Source of the DNA: Ectobacillus sp042610425
GTDB taxonomy: Bacteria > Bacillota > Bacilli > Bacillales > Bacillaceae_G
Reading direction: 5' to 3'
Assembly (NCBI RefSeq): GCF_042610425.1
Contig: NZ_JBGJZM010000002.1
Coordinates: 310,001 to 374,000 of the forward strand
DNA length: 64,000 bases
Shown here: one piece after another, positions 52,080 to 62,971 of the stretch
How the letters are laid out: each line of letters opens with the position of its first letter
Numbering within the stretch: position 1 is the first letter of the stretch
Notes under the pieces: model-generated
Told to the model about the DNA's origin: nothing
What the model saw: the letters and a program-made list of their open reading frames with translations, nothing else
Databases searched by the model: none
Program-made: the position numbers and the translations under genes

Positions 52080-52442
52080 ATGAAAATAGTAAATGGTATA
52101 TGGCAAGTTTCAATATTTATCCTGTTTTACATAGTGGGAAACTTTATTTCAAAGCAGTTTCATCTATCTATTCCTGGAAGTCTCATTGGACTGCTTTTGC
52201 TCTTTCTTTTATTACAGATGAATGTAATAAAAATGAAGTGGGTGGAGCAAGGGGCAAATTGGCTCTTAGCAGAATTACTCCTCTTTTTTATTCCTTCCGC
52301 TATAGGAGTCATTCAGTATAAACAATTATTGCTGTCACAGGGATTGCAATTGTTTTTCATTATTATTCTGAGTACTGCAATCGTTATGATCTGTACAGGT
52401 CTCTTTTCAGAACATCTATCTAAGCATAGGAGGAAATCATAA
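52080..52442 (+). CDS. CidA/LrgA family holin-like membrane protein
   Basis: A 120-aa protein with four membrane spans. Family signatures are LSIPGSLIGLLLLF in the second span and the ELLLFFIPSAIGVIQY motif in the third. These proteins influence murein hydrolase activity, overflow-metabolite (pyruvate) transport and cell death together with the partner encoded next. No LytSR or CidR regulator lies nearby, so the Cid and Lrg types cannot be told apart. ATG follows AAAGGAGCACATAG. Confidence 0.9.
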   Translation: MKIVNGIWQVSIFILFYIVGNFISKQFHLSIPGSLIGLLLLFLLLQMNVIKMKWVEQGANWLLAELLLFFIPSAIGVIQYKQLLLSQGLQLFFIIILSTAIVMICTGLFSEHLSKHRRKS

Positions 52443-53125
52443 TGTTTTTAGCCATTTGCTGTTTGCTTGTTACCCTTTTACTATTTTATACGAGCAAAAA
52501 AATGTATAAGAAATGGAACTTTATTTTTCTAAATCCACTTTTAGTTGTCCCTATTCTTATCATTGTGCTTCTAAGCATTAGCAACGTTCCTTATCAAACC
52601 TATGCGCTAGGAACAAAGTATGTGACTGACTTATTAGGTCCAGCGACTGTAGCCTTTGCCATTCCTTTGTACAAATATGCAAATATCATAAAGGCACATG
52701 TAGTCGAAATCATAGGAGGGACATTTATTGGATCTGTCGTAGCGGCTCTCTCTTCCTTCGTGCTTGCTGTTTTTTTTCATATCAGTGCTTCTATCGTAGA
52801 CAGCTTGCTACCACGTTCCGTTACTACTCCGATTGCCATGAATATTTCACAAATGCTTGGTGGTATCCCACCCATGACAGCTGTGTTTGTCATTATAACC
52901 GGACTAACTGGTGCCATGATTGGTCCCATTCTAATTCGGATGTTCGCCATTCAAACGTCATTAGCAAAGGGGCTTATGCTAGGAATGGGTGCCCACGGAG
53001 CAGGAACATCTCAGGCATTTCATATCGGCGAATTAGAAGGAACTTATGCGAGTATCGGTATGATTATTGCATCGGGTAATACAATGATTCTTTCTTATAC
53101 CTTTCTTCCTTATTTACAAGTATAG
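52442..53125 (+). CDS. CidB/LrgB family membrane protein
   Basis: A 227-aa protein with about six spans, the obligate partner of the holin-like protein before it; its ATG overlaps the last base of that stop. The family block LGPATVAFAIPLYK is at about 65-80, LPRSVTTPIAMNIS in the middle and LGMGAHGAGTSQAFHIG near the C terminus. It ends shortly before a strong bidirectional terminator shared with the convergent atp operon. Confidence 0.92.
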   Translation: MFLAICCLLVTLLLFYTSKKMYKKWNFIFLNPLLVVPILIIVLLSISNVPYQTYALGTKYVTDLLGPATVAFAIPLYKYANIIKAHVVEIIGGTFIGSVVAALSSFVLAVFFHISASIVDSLLPRSVTTPIAMNISQMLGGIPPMTAVFVIITGLTGAMIGPILIRMFAIQTSLAKGLMLGMGAHGAGTSQAFHIGELEGTYASIGMIIASGNTMILSYTFLPYLQV

Positions 53126-53228
53126 CTTTATGCTTGGCTTCTTAAAGGGAATGGCTGTATTCCTTTTTGAGGATTGTTTTTTTCATACTGTAGTTGCTTG
53201 CAGAAGCTCCAATCTAAAATGTACTCAT

Positions 53229-53262
53229 AAAAAAAGAAGCATGCCAAGGCATGCTTCTTTTT
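53229..53262. terminator. Bidirectional terminator between lrgB-like gene and atpC
   Basis: AAAAAGAAGCATGCC and GGCATGCTTCTTTTT are perfect arms around AA. It serves both convergent transcripts and is the only convergent junction in the window without a 21-nt-unit array. Confidence 0.93.
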
Positions 53263-53273
53263 CTAACCAACAA

Positions 53274-53675
53274 TTATTGCATTTTCGAAACGTTCAGACG
53301 GTTGATTGCACGTTGTAAGGCAAGTTCTGCACGTTGGAAATCCAGGGCAGTTTGTTTGTCTTGCAGGCGACGTTCGGCACGGCGTAGTGCTTCGTTCGCA
53401 CGAGCAATGTCAATGTGAGAGGCTTCTTCCGCAGATGGCGCAAGAATTGTCACTTTGTCTGGACGAATTTCGATAAATCCGCCTCCAGCTGCTACATAAT
53501 CCGTTTTGTTACCTTTTTTAAGGCGTATCGGACTAATTTGGAGAGGAGCCACAGTTGTTACGTGACCAGGCAAAATACCCATTTCTCCGCTCACAGCTTT
53601 TACGCTGACCATATCTACGTCTTGTTCGTATACCGGTCCGTCAGGAGTTACAATACTGACTTGAATTGTCTTCAT
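53274..53675 (-). CDS. atpC: ATP synthase epsilon subunit
   Basis: A 133-aa F1 subunit that regulates ATP hydrolysis. N-terminal beta-sandwich (IQVSIVTPDGPVYEQDVDMV, MGILPGHVTTVAPL) and C-terminal two-helix domain (ARANEALRRAERRLQ). Last gene of the atp operon, 22 bases after atpD and 12 bases from the terminator. Confidence 0.96.
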   Translation of the reverse strand: MKTIQVSIVTPDGPVYEQDVDMVSVKAVSGEMGILPGHVTTVAPLQISPIRLKKGNKTDYVAAGGGFIEIRPDKVTILAPSAEEASHIDIARANEALRRAERRLQDKQTALDFQRAELALQRAINRLNVSKMQ

Positions 53676-53697
53676 GATTCGTCCCTCCTAGACCCTT

Positions 53698-55125
<1,428 letters not shown>

Positions 55126-55157
55126 TTATATAATCCACGTGTGAGGATAGACATGCC

Positions 55158-55184
55158 GCTAAAGGAGTTAGAAACTCCTTTAGC
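55158..55184 (-). other. Hairpin between atpG and atpD
   Basis: GCTAAAGGAGTT and AACTCCTTTAGC are perfect arms around three bases, directly after the atpG stop. No T-run follows, so it is more likely a processing or stability element than a terminator. Confidence 0.65.
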
Positions 55185-55194
55185 AAATCTCTAC

Positions 55195-56052
55195 CTATTC
55201 GAGTGCAGCTGCACCACCAACGATTTCCGTAATTTCTTGCGTAATCGCTGCTTGACGAGCGCGGTTATATGAAAGTGTAAGTGTTCCAATAATGTCTTTT
55301 GCATTGTCTGTTGCACTCTTCATTGCTGTCATACGTGCTGCGTGCTCGCTTGCTTTACCGTCCAGCAAGGCACCGAAAATTAAACTTTCCGCGTATTGTG
55401 GCAATAATACTTTAAGAATTTCTTCTTCTGAAGGTTCGAATTCATAAAGCGTTGAAGTCTTGCTTGCTTGTACATCCGTTAAAGGTAAAAGCTTCTTCGA
55501 TTGTACTTCTTGTTGCATTTTGGTGATGAAATGGTTGAAATAGATATACAATTCATCAAATTCACCATTGGAGAACTTTTCAACAGAGCTAGCAGCAATA
55601 TCCTTAATGTCGGCAAATACAGGTTGATCCGAAATGCCAGTAACGTCATCAATGATATTAAAGCCGCGACGTTTTAAATAATCACGACCAACACGACCTA
55701 GTGCAATAATGCCATACTGACTAGCATCCATGTTGTGGCGTTCTTCTATTTCCTTACTAACAACACGTAAAACATTACTGTTATACGCACCAGCTAAACC
55801 ACGGTCAGACGTAATGACGATATAACCAGTACGTTTAACAGGACGAGATACGAGCATAGGATGGTTAACACCACTACCACTCGATACATCAGCAATAACC
55901 TCTTGAATTTTGTTTACGTAAGGAGCGAATGCTTTCGCATTTTGCTCAGCACGACTTAATTTAGAGGCAGAAACCATTTGCATTGCCTTTGTAATATGAC
56001 TCGTTTTCTTCGTGGAAGTAATTTTCGATTTAATATCGCGTAAAGATACCAC
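55195..56052 (-). CDS. atpG: ATP synthase gamma subunit
   Basis: The 285-aa central rotor stalk. N-terminal SLRDIKSKITSTKKTSHITK and C-terminal SYNRARQAAITQEITEIVGG pack as the coiled coil inside the alpha3beta3 ring. Start is GTG 56052 with AAAGGTGG upstream. Confidence 0.96.
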   Translation of the reverse strand: MVSLRDIKSKITSTKKTSHITKAMQMVSASKLSRAEQNAKAFAPYVNKIQEVIADVSSGSGVNHPMLVSRPVKRTGYIVITSDRGLAGAYNSNVLRVVSKEIEERHNMDASQYGIIALGRVGRDYLKRRGFNIIDDVTGISDQPVFADIKDIAASSVEKFSNGEFDELYIYFNHFITKMQQEVQSKKLLPLTDVQASKTSTLYEFEPSEEEILKVLLPQYAESLIFGALLDGKASEHAARMTAMKSATDNAKDIIGTLTLSYNRARQAAITQEITEIVGGAAALE

Positions 56053-56136
56053 AGGTTCTCACCACCTTTTTGTCCAAAATAGGCATGACGGAAGAATCGA
56101 CCTGTCCGATATCCTCCCTTTGCTTATCACTTGAAA

Positions 56137-56155
56137 GCCGGCAAAAAAGGCCGGC
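56137..56155 (-). other. Hairpin between atpA and atpG
   Basis: GCCGGC arms enclose a 7-base T-rich loop in the 113-base gap after atpA. It is compact and GC-rich but followed only by TTTC, so read-through is expected. Confidence 0.55.
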
Positions 56156-56165
56156 CCTCTTTTTA

Positions 56166-57674
56166 TTATTCAGAAACAACGAATGTTTTCTTAAAGTCGT
56201 TAATTGCAGATGCCATTGTATCGTCAGCTAATAGCTTTTTCGTCTTAACAAGTTCTGCAAGAACTTCTGGACGGTTAGAATCTAACCAGCTATTCATTTC
56301 GCTTTCGAAGCGTTGGATGTCAGATACAGGAATATCATCTAAGAATCCACGTGTTAGTGCATAAAGGATCATAACTTGCTTTTCAACCTTAAGCGGTTTG
56401 TGCAAATCTTGCTTTAACACTTCTACTGTACGAGCACCACGGTTTAACTTGTTTTGTGTAGCTTTATCAAGGTCAGAACCGAATTGTGCGAATGCTTCTA
56501 GTTCGCGGTAAGAAGCAAGGTCTAGACGAAGTGTACCAGCAACTTTACTCATCGCTTTAATTTGAGCAGCGCCCCCTACACGGGATACAGATGTACCAGC
56601 ATCGATAGCTGGACGAATACCTGAGAAGAACAAGTCAGATTGCAAGAAGATTTGTCCATCTGTAATAGAAATTACGTTTGTAGGGATGTATGCAGAAACG
56701 TCCCCAGCTTGTGTTTCGATGAAAGGAAGAGCAGTGATAGAACCGCCGCCTTTTGCATCACTTAATTTTGCAGCACGTTCTAGTAAGCGAGAATGCAAGT
56801 AGAAAACATCCCCTGGATATGCTTCACGACCTGGCGGACGACGAAGTAACAAGGAAAGTTCACGGTATGCAGAAGCTTGCTTCGTTAAATCATCATAGAT
56901 GATTAGTACGTGCTTACCATTGTACATAAACTCTTCACCCATAGATACACCAGCATAAGGAGCTAAGAATAGCATTGGAGCTGGTTGAGATGCAGATGCA
57001 GTTACAACGATTGTGTATTCTAAAGCACCAAATTTACGAAGTGTTTCTACAACGTTACGAACCGTAGATTCTTTTTGACCGATTGCAACGTAGATACAAA
57101 TCATATCTTGGTCTTTTTGGTTAATAATCGTATCAAGAGCGATCGCAGTTTTACCAGTTTGACGGTCACCGATGATTAACTCACGTTGTCCACGACCGAT
57201 TGGTACAAGAGCGTCAATTGCTTTAATACCAGTTTGAAGTGGTTGGTTAACTGATTTACGATCCATTACGCCTGGAGCTTTATTTTCGATTGGACGAGTT
57301 TTTGTAGTAGCAATTGGGCCTAAACCGTCTACTGGTTGTCCCAATGGATTTACTACACGACCAATTAATTCTTCCCCAACTGGAACTTGCATGATGCGTC
57401 CAGTACGACGAACTTCGTCACCTTCACGAATGCCCGTATATGGTCCAAGAATGATGATACCAACGTTACTTTCTTCCAAGTTTTGCGCTAGTCCAATAAC
57501 TCCGTTAGAGAACTCAACAAGTTCTCCCGCCATTACGTTATCAAGACCATGAGCACGTGCGATACCATCACCTACTTGGATGACTGTACCAACATCACTA
57601 ACTTCGATTTCTGACTGATAGTTTTCAATCTGCTGTTTTATCAGTGCACTGATTTCTTCAGCTTTGATGCTCAT
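56166..57674 (-). CDS. atpA: ATP synthase alpha subunit
   Basis: The 502-aa non-catalytic nucleotide-binding subunit. ATG 57674 gives MSIKAEEISALIKQQIENY, the normal N terminus; an ATG three codons earlier is less likely. Walker A GDRQTGKT, VSRVGGAAQIKAM and the PGREAYPGDVFYLHSRLLER region (in part) are conserved. It begins 11 bases after atpH. Confidence 0.97.
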   Translation of the reverse strand: MSIKAEEISALIKQQIENYQSEIEVSDVGTVIQVGDGIARAHGLDNVMAGELVEFSNGVIGLAQNLEESNVGIIILGPYTGIREGDEVRRTGRIMQVPVGEELIGRVVNPLGQPVDGLGPIATTKTRPIENKAPGVMDRKSVNQPLQTGIKAIDALVPIGRGQRELIIGDRQTGKTAIALDTIINQKDQDMICIYVAIGQKESTVRNVVETLRKFGALEYTIVVTASASQPAPMLFLAPYAGVSMGEEFMYNGKHVLIIYDDLTKQASAYRELSLLLRRPPGREAYPGDVFYLHSRLLERAAKLSDAKGGGSITALPFIETQAGDVSAYIPTNVISITDGQIFLQSDLFFSGIRPAIDAGTSVSRVGGAAQIKAMSKVAGTLRLDLASYRELEAFAQFGSDLDKATQNKLNRGARTVEVLKQDLHKPLKVEKQVMILYALTRGFLDDIPVSDIQRFESEMNSWLDSNRPEVLAELVKTKKLLADDTMASAINDFKKTFVVSE

Positions 57675-57685
57675 GCGTTTCACCC

Positions 57686-58225
57686 CTATCTATTGTTCAA
57701 AAGTGTGCGTTCAATACGCGTTAATTTTCCTTTTAAGCTACCATCGTAAATACGGTTGCCGATGCGGACTTTAATGCCGCCAAGCAAACTATCGTCGACA
57801 ATATTTTGAATACGAATTGCATCTTTTCCGCTCATTTTAGCAAAGCTTTCGGCTACGCCTACTTTTTCTGCTTCTGTTAACGGACGAATGGAGTAAACAA
57901 GGGCATCTGCCACATTGCGTTCTTCATTCGCTAGTGCGAAGAAAGCGTCTGCCATATCGGCAACGATTTCTTCACGATGATTGTCGATCAAAATATATAA
58001 TGTGTTTAAAATTTGTTGTGAAACAGAAGTAAAGGCTTGGCTTAACAACGCTTTCTTCTTTTCACTAGAAATGTTTGGTTGTTGTAAAAACAAGGCAAGA
58101 TCACTTGTTTCAAACACTTGCTTAATAGATCGTATTTCTTCTTCGAACGTTTCAAGCAACTGTTGTTCTTTTGCAATTTTAAAAAGAGCGACTGCATAAC
58201 GTTTGGCAACTAGCTCCATACTCAT
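57686..58225 (-). CDS. atpH: ATP synthase delta subunit
   Basis: A 179-aa peripheral-stalk subunit linking F1 to the b subunits (OSCP-like). Begins ELVAKRYAVALFKIAKEQ and ends with the family motif GGIKVRIGNRIYDGSLKGKL. Its ATG overlaps the atpF stop by four bases. Confidence 0.96.
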   Translation of the reverse strand: MSMELVAKRYAVALFKIAKEQQLLETFEEEIRSIKQVFETSDLALFLQQPNISSEKKKALLSQAFTSVSQQILNTLYILIDNHREEIVADMADAFFALANEERNVADALVYSIRPLTEAEKVGVAESFAKMSGKDAIRIQNIVDDSLLGGIKVRIGNRIYDGSLKGKLTRIERTLLNNR

Positions 58226-58719
58226 CGTACTTCTCCTACTTCGTTCATGTAGTCACGAATAAGTTTGGCTTGGTCTTCTTCTTTCAGTTCTTTTTCAATT
58301 ACTTTAGAAGCAATTAGAACAGATAGAGACGCCACTTGTTCTTGCAATGCAGCAATTGCATGTTCTTTTTCACGCTTAATTTCACTGAGTGCAGCATCTT
58401 TAATTGTTTCTGCTTCTGCCTTCGCAGCAACAACTATGCCTTCTCTTTGTTCTTCCGCTTGCTTTTTCGCTCTTTCGATTAACTCCTGTGCTTCTATTTT
58501 CGATTGCTTCATGAACTCACGTTGTTCTGCAACCAATTTCTTGGATTCAGAATTGTTTTGTTCAGCAGCTTCAAGTTCGCTCGCAATATGTTCTTCACGT
58601 TGTTTCATAATGTTCATCAACGGACCGAAAGCATATTTACGAAGCAATGCTAATAGAATTAGGAAAATTACCAATTGATATATCATCGTTCCATACGGAA
58701 TGGCAGCCCCTAAAAGCAT
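58222..58719 (-). CDS. atpF: ATP synthase b subunit
   Basis: A 165-aa peripheral-stalk protein: one N-terminal membrane helix (TMIYQLVIFLILLALLRKYA) and a long charged helix (EEHIASELEAAEQ onward). ATG has GGGAGTGA upstream. Confidence 0.95.
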   Translation of the reverse strand: MLLGAAIPYGTMIYQLVIFLILLALLRKYAFGPLMNIMKQREEHIASELEAAEQNNSESKKLVAEQREFMKQSKIEAQELIERAKKQAEEQREGIVVAAKAEAETIKDAALSEIKREKEHAIAALQEQVASLSVLIASKVIEKELKEEDQAKLIRDYMNEVGEVR

Positions 58720-58782
58720 TAGGATTCACTCCCTTCAATAGTTTCGCCTACAAAAAAAGACTGAATTTTTTCATCATAAAGC

Positions 58783-58818
58783 AATGGCGAAGAAGTTCAT
58801 AAAACGATCTTCGCCATT
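58783..58818 (-). other. Hairpin between atpE and atpF
   Basis: AATGGCGAAGA and TCTTCGCCATT are perfect arms around 14 bases, just after the atpE stop. Similar elements in other atp operons help set the high c-subunit level by protecting or terminating mRNA; here no T-run follows. Confidence 0.65.
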
Positions 58819-58838
58819 AGTTGGTAGGGGATCATCCC

Positions 58839-59051
58839 TTATTTGTTAAGAACCATAAATGCGATAACTACTGCGATGATTGGAAGGGCTTCAACTAATG
58901 CAACCCCGATGAACATGATTGTTTGAAGAACCCCGCGTAATTCTGGTTGACGAGCAGTACCCTCAACTGTACGAGATACGATTAAACCGTTACCGATACC
59001 AGCACCAAGTGCCGCTAGACCAATTGCAATTGCAGCTGCGATTAAATTCAT
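58839..59051 (-). CDS. atpE: ATP synthase c subunit
   Basis: A 70-aa two-helix proteolipid forming the rotor ring. The polar loop RQPELR is at 34-39 and the ion-carrying Glu54 in GVALVEALPI. The residues near it do not form the Na+-site pattern, so it is proton-driven. Confidence 0.97.
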   Translation of the reverse strand: MNLIAAAIAIGLAALGAGIGNGLIVSRTVEGTARQPELRGVLQTIMFIGVALVEALPIIAVVIAFMVLNK

Positions 59052-59100
59052 TTTAAATGTCCTCCTTTTAAATTATAAATATATAATGTAATGCAATTTA

Positions 59101-59823
59101 TTAATGTTCATGACTGATTTTATGAGCCATATACACCATAGTTAACATTGTGAAAATGAACGCTTGGATGGAGCCTACAAAAATACTGAAACCTTGCCAT
59201 GCAAGCATTGCTACACCGCCACCCACAGCTCCTAACACACTGCTTGTACCTAACCCCGCTAATAACGTTAACAAAATTTCACCTGCGTAAATGTTACCGA
59301 ATAGCCGAAGACCAAGAGTTAGTGTGTTTGCGAACTCTTCAATTATTTTTAAAGGTAGTAGCCACCAAATTGGTTGCAAGAACGTATCTTTAAAATATTG
59401 ACGAGCTCCCTTCAACTTTATTCCATAAAAATGAGTGAGGGTAACTACCATCACGGCTAATGTAAGCGTAATAGCTGGGTCAGATGTTGGGGATTTCCAC
59501 CATGTAACCGTTTCTTCTCCTCCATGAACTGAAACCAAAAATGGTAGTCCGAGCATGTTAGCAACAAAGATATACATGATTAAAGTGACCCCTAACGTTA
59601 AGAAGCGGCCTCCTGTTTGCCAATCCATATTGCTATTAATGATATTCTTTACAAAGTCAAAAACCCACTCCATAAAATTCTGAATACCTGTTGGGCGGAG
59701 AGCCAATGTGCGTGTAGCCAATACAGCGATCAAGAACACAATAAGTGCTGCAACAGTTGTCATTAAAACGCTGGACAAGTCAAACGTTAAGCCCAAAAAC
59801 TCAACTAATTTACCGTGTTCCAC
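59101..59823 (-). CDS. atpB: ATP synthase a subunit
   Basis: A 240-aa membrane stator with about five to six spans and the proton half-channels. The essential arginine is in LTLGLRLFGNIYAGEIL and the C-terminal GSIQAFIFTMLTMVYM is conserved. It follows atpI by seven bases. Confidence 0.96.
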   Translation of the reverse strand: MEHGKLVEFLGLTFDLSSVLMTTVAALIVFLIAVLATRTLALRPTGIQNFMEWVFDFVKNIINSNMDWQTGGRFLTLGVTLIMYIFVANMLGLPFLVSVHGGEETVTWWKSPTSDPAITLTLAVMVVTLTHFYGIKLKGARQYFKDTFLQPIWWLLPLKIIEEFANTLTLGLRLFGNIYAGEILLTLLAGLGTSSVLGAVGGGVAMLAWQGFSIFVGSIQAFIFTMLTMVYMAHKISHEH

Positions 59824-59830
59824 TAGTAAT

Positions 59831-60226
59831 TCACCTCTCTTCCCTGCCGGTATACTGTAAGTATAAAAAATCTATGATCATGACAAGATACCCCGTCAAT
59901 AATCCAAGTCCGATGGCCCACGCTTCTACTAAATCTTTATACCGAAAGGCAAAAATGATTAGTAATCCAATCGTTGCTAAGCGTGAGTATGTACTAACTG
60001 CAGTTGCTTTAAAGCGCACTTTTGTATCGCCTTTTACAACCCTGTCAAGTAACTTGTCCGTCTTAAACGCAACAAGACGCAGGCTTAAAAAGCCCACAAT
60101 TGAGCCCATCATCAGTCCAATAAAGGCCTTATGATACGGCGTGACCCCATAGCCTAAAACGAAAACGGCTAGAGTGTAAAATAAATATTTTGTTTGTCTG
60201 CGAACCAGCACATGCATATCAACCAT
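59831..60226 (-). CDS. atpI: ATP synthase subunit I
   Basis: A 131-aa protein with about four spans that assists c-ring assembly or Mg2+ supply. The ATG at 60224-60226 overlaps the last base of the atpZ stop (TAATG), so it is preferred over the longer frame. It starts VDMHVLVRRQTKYLFYTLAV. Confidence 0.88.
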   Translation of the reverse strand: MVDMHVLVRRQTKYLFYTLAVFVLGYGVTPYHKAFIGLMMGSIVGFLSLRLVAFKTDKLLDRVVKGDTKVRFKATAVSTYSRLATIGLLIIFAFRYKDLVEAWAIGLGLLTGYLVMIIDFLYLQYTGREER

Positions 60227-60450
60227 TATTCGTCTCCTGCGTAAAATTGTGAAATGAGTTTCGTCATTGCGTACACACCTGCCCCTAAACCGAGCAACAG
60301 CCCAATAATAAGGAATAATGGAAATGTACCAAACAAACTGTCGAGCCATTTACCGCCGAAAATTCCCACTAAAATGGATCCCGCAAGTGAAGAAAGAACA
60401 CCAGTCATAAGAGCATAAGCTTTCATCGGATTTTTATTATTTCCTTGCAA
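60226..60450 (-). CDS. atpZ: AtpZ/AtpI-family two-helix protein
   Basis: About 74 aa from the TTG at 60450, which has GGAGGG ten bases upstream; the longer frame has no site. Two helices (ALMTGVLSSLAGSILVGIFGG and LFLIIGLLLGLGAGVYAMTK, each in part) flank GKWLDSLFGTFP, the AtpZ pattern. AtpZ and AtpI form a cation channel in alkaliphilic Bacillus. First gene of the atp operon. Confidence 0.85.
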   Translation of the reverse strand: MQGNNKNPMKAYALMTGVLSSLAGSILVGIFGGKWLDSLFGTFPLFLIIGLLLGLGAGVYAMTKLISQFYAGDE

Positions 60451-60619
60451 GCGTTCATCCCTCCAGACGGATATGAGGAAATCATGTGGAAGCAAATGCG
60501 TTGAGATAATCGTAACTCATTTTTCGGGAGAATAGTTGAAAAAAATCGAATCATTATGGTTTTTGTCAATAAACAGTCAAAAACATGTCACTGTAAGCCC
60601 TATCATTTATCCCATTGTT

Positions 60620-60649
60620 AGCATACAATAGTGTGTTTAATAGTGTCAA
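60620..60649 (-). promoter_or_regulatory. Sigma-A-like promoter of the atp operon
   Basis: On the minus strand TTGACA (60644-60649) is followed after 18 bases by TATGCT (60620-60625). It lies about 170 bases before atpZ and only about 70 bases after the protease gene, with no obvious terminator between them. Confidence 0.6.
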
Positions 60650-60720
60650 CGACTAAAAGCAAAAAAACAAAAAAACTTAATGCCCATATATTACCCAATT
60701 TTCATATTTATTACACAATT

Positions 60721-62898
60721 CTAAAAGTTAAGAGTCCTCTCTATTGTATCTTCTTTCCTACCTTTTTTAGCAAAAATAAGAGCTTTGTATGTACCTTTTA
60801 TCTGCTCTTTTACAACTATAACACGATGTTGCATCCCATTTGTCACATTTTGACGGAATTCAATAAAATCCACATAATGAAATGTGACAGGATTATACAA
60901 AACAATTCCCATCTCATCGGCACCGCCCGGCAAATACATACTATATTTATACGTATTCGGTGCATCGCCCTTTGCAAATTGAAATCCCATAATGCGCGGA
61001 TAGTTCGGCTCTTCTACAAAAAACATATATGGCACTGCTATGCGATGTACTCCCGCCGTCACATGCACATAGCCTTCATGCAATCCCTTTTCTAAAAAAG
61101 AGGGAGTAAGCAAGGCTTCTATCATCACTTGCTTTGTTTCATGAGGCTTTACATACAAAGTATGCGGTATTTTCCATTGTATGCCAGAGATAAAGGACGG
61201 CGTAGAAAAGATAACCCTCTGTTCCTTCTCACTTACATTATCGATTGTTACCATCTGTTTTCGCGATACCGGGCTATTTTTTTTCAAAACGAGTCCAAGT
61301 GGAATCGAAGCAGGATAGAGGAGGGTTTCCATATGGAGTGCTGCCCCGAGCTGTATGCGGCCGGTACCTTGCTCATATACATGGTACAAGGCATCGTTTT
61401 TATAAAGGAGCTTCGCACTATTCATAAGAGCAGCCTTTATCCGCTCTGGCTTCCATGTAGGATGCGCCTGCTTTAGAAGTGCAGCAGCGCCTGCCACATG
61501 CGGAGCAGCCATGCTCGTTCCTGCTTGCGATTTGTAGCCGCCCGGGATTGTGCTCGTAATGCCGACGCCCGGTGCAACGACGTCAGGCTTAATGCCCCAC
61601 GTCACCGTAACAGGGCCCCGCGAGCTAAACGGGGCAATCGTATCCTTTTCCTTTTTCACAGTCGTACGAAACAAAGGAGAGGGCTGACGTCGCAACCATT
61701 CTCCGTCGTCGCCGGAAATGGCCGCGCATGGAATGTGCACACCTTTTACTACACCGAAAAACAACTCAGGCGAGTTATTGTAAATGAGTACACCCGACGC
61801 CCCTGCTTCCTCTGCATACTTCACTTTTTCCGAAAAGGTTAGGTCCCCGCGTTCTACAAGAACGACCTTTCCTGTTACGTGCTTCATATCCTCTTTTTTC
61901 CCCATACCTGCATAGACAAAACTTGCTTGCTGCAGTGACCATGGCGGAGATCCCTCAAATAAACTGAGCCGCACCTCTCTGCCACTCGTTTTCAAATAAG
62001 GGATGGAGATTTCTGAGGTAGAGGCTCCGACCGAAATAGAGTCCTCTGCTGCCCCTGGGGAGCCGACTGTCCATAAAGCAGGCCCCGAATTACCGGAGGC
62101 AGTAACGGCCACAATTCCACGCGCTGTAGCGCGGTTTAAAGCCCTGCTCGTCGGCCAGTCCGGACCATTCACATCATTACCGAGCGATAGATTTAATATA
62201 TCCACCTTATCCTCTATTGCTTTTTCAATCGCAGCAAGTACCGTTTCCGTCGAGCCGCGTCCACCTGGACCAAGCGCCCGGTACGCATAAATCTCGGCAT
62301 CTGGCGCAACGCCTCGGAACCTTCCATTTGCAGCAATAATACCAGCCACATGCGAGCCATGTGAGGTCGCTCCCTTACTCTTCGCCTCCATCGGGTCATT
62401 ATCCCCGTCGATGGCATCAAACCCACCCTTATAATTTCGGCGCAAATCTGGATGAGTATAATCAATACCGGTATCAATAATGCCAATCTTCACACCTTTT
62501 CCCGTAAGCCGGGCCCCGGTAGAATCAAAGTATGAGCGCGCCTCATGTCCGCCAATAAACGGAACGCTCTCGCTCACATCCATCGTATAAGTCGACGCAG
62601 GGGTCACGCGAATGACCCCAGGAATCTTTTGCAATCCCGCTGCAGCACTGCGTTTCCCCCGCACACTCATTCCGGACATTGCAGTTTTGTAAATGTGCCG
62701 CACCGTAACATCTGGATATTGCTTTTGAATCATTAGTTCTACTGCCTCTACTGTAGACGGCTCTACTTCCAAAATGGAAATCTCCCACTCATCCAAATAG
62801 CGAAGCGGAGCAGATGGCCGCTCTGGAAACGACTGAGCACCAGCTGCAAACAAGCACATTAGCATAATACCAATACGAAACACAGGCATCCCTCCCAC
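60721..62898 (-). CDS. Secreted subtilisin-like serine protease (S8, with PA domain)
   Basis: A 725-aa exported protease. A signal peptide (residues about 5-24) is followed by an inhibitor-like prodomain (about 38-105), then the S8 catalytic domain with Asp142 (IIDTGIDYTHPDL), His180 (SHGSHVAGI), oxyanion Asn270 (ASGNSGP) and Ser462 (GTSMAAPHVAGAAAL). A protease-associated domain is inserted at about 325-410, as in Vpr-type enzymes. The last 200 residues are beta-rich. All catalytic residues are present. Start could be GTG 62898 or ATG 62889. Residue numbers use the first. Confidence 0.92.
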   Translation of the reverse strand: MGGMPVFRIGIMLMCLFAAGAQSFPERPSAPLRYLDEWEISILEVEPSTVEAVELMIQKQYPDVTVRHIYKTAMSGMSVRGKRSAAAGLQKIPGVIRVTPASTYTMDVSESVPFIGGHEARSYFDSTGARLTGKGVKIGIIDTGIDYTHPDLRRNYKGGFDAIDGDNDPMEAKSKGATSHGSHVAGIIAANGRFRGVAPDAEIYAYRALGPGGRGSTETVLAAIEKAIEDKVDILNLSLGNDVNGPDWPTSRALNRATARGIVAVTASGNSGPALWTVGSPGAAEDSISVGASTSEISIPYLKTSGREVRLSLFEGSPPWSLQQASFVYAGMGKKEDMKHVTGKVVLVERGDLTFSEKVKYAEEAGASGVLIYNNSPELFFGVVKGVHIPCAAISGDDGEWLRRQPSPLFRTTVKKEKDTIAPFSSRGPVTVTWGIKPDVVAPGVGITSTIPGGYKSQAGTSMAAPHVAGAAALLKQAHPTWKPERIKAALMNSAKLLYKNDALYHVYEQGTGRIQLGAALHMETLLYPASIPLGLVLKKNSPVSRKQMVTIDNVSEKEQRVIFSTPSFISGIQWKIPHTLYVKPHETKQVMIEALLTPSFLEKGLHEGYVHVTAGVHRIAVPYMFFVEEPNYPRIMGFQFAKGDAPNTYKYSMYLPGGADEMGIVLYNPVTFHYVDFIEFRQNVTNGMQHRVIVVKEQIKGTYKALIFAKKGRKEDTIERTLNF

Positions 62899-62971
62899 TT
62901 CGTAGCTTGCGCAATAGGAGAGGAGATATACAACAGAAAAATAGATGAATTTTTCTTAATCTTTATTTTTT

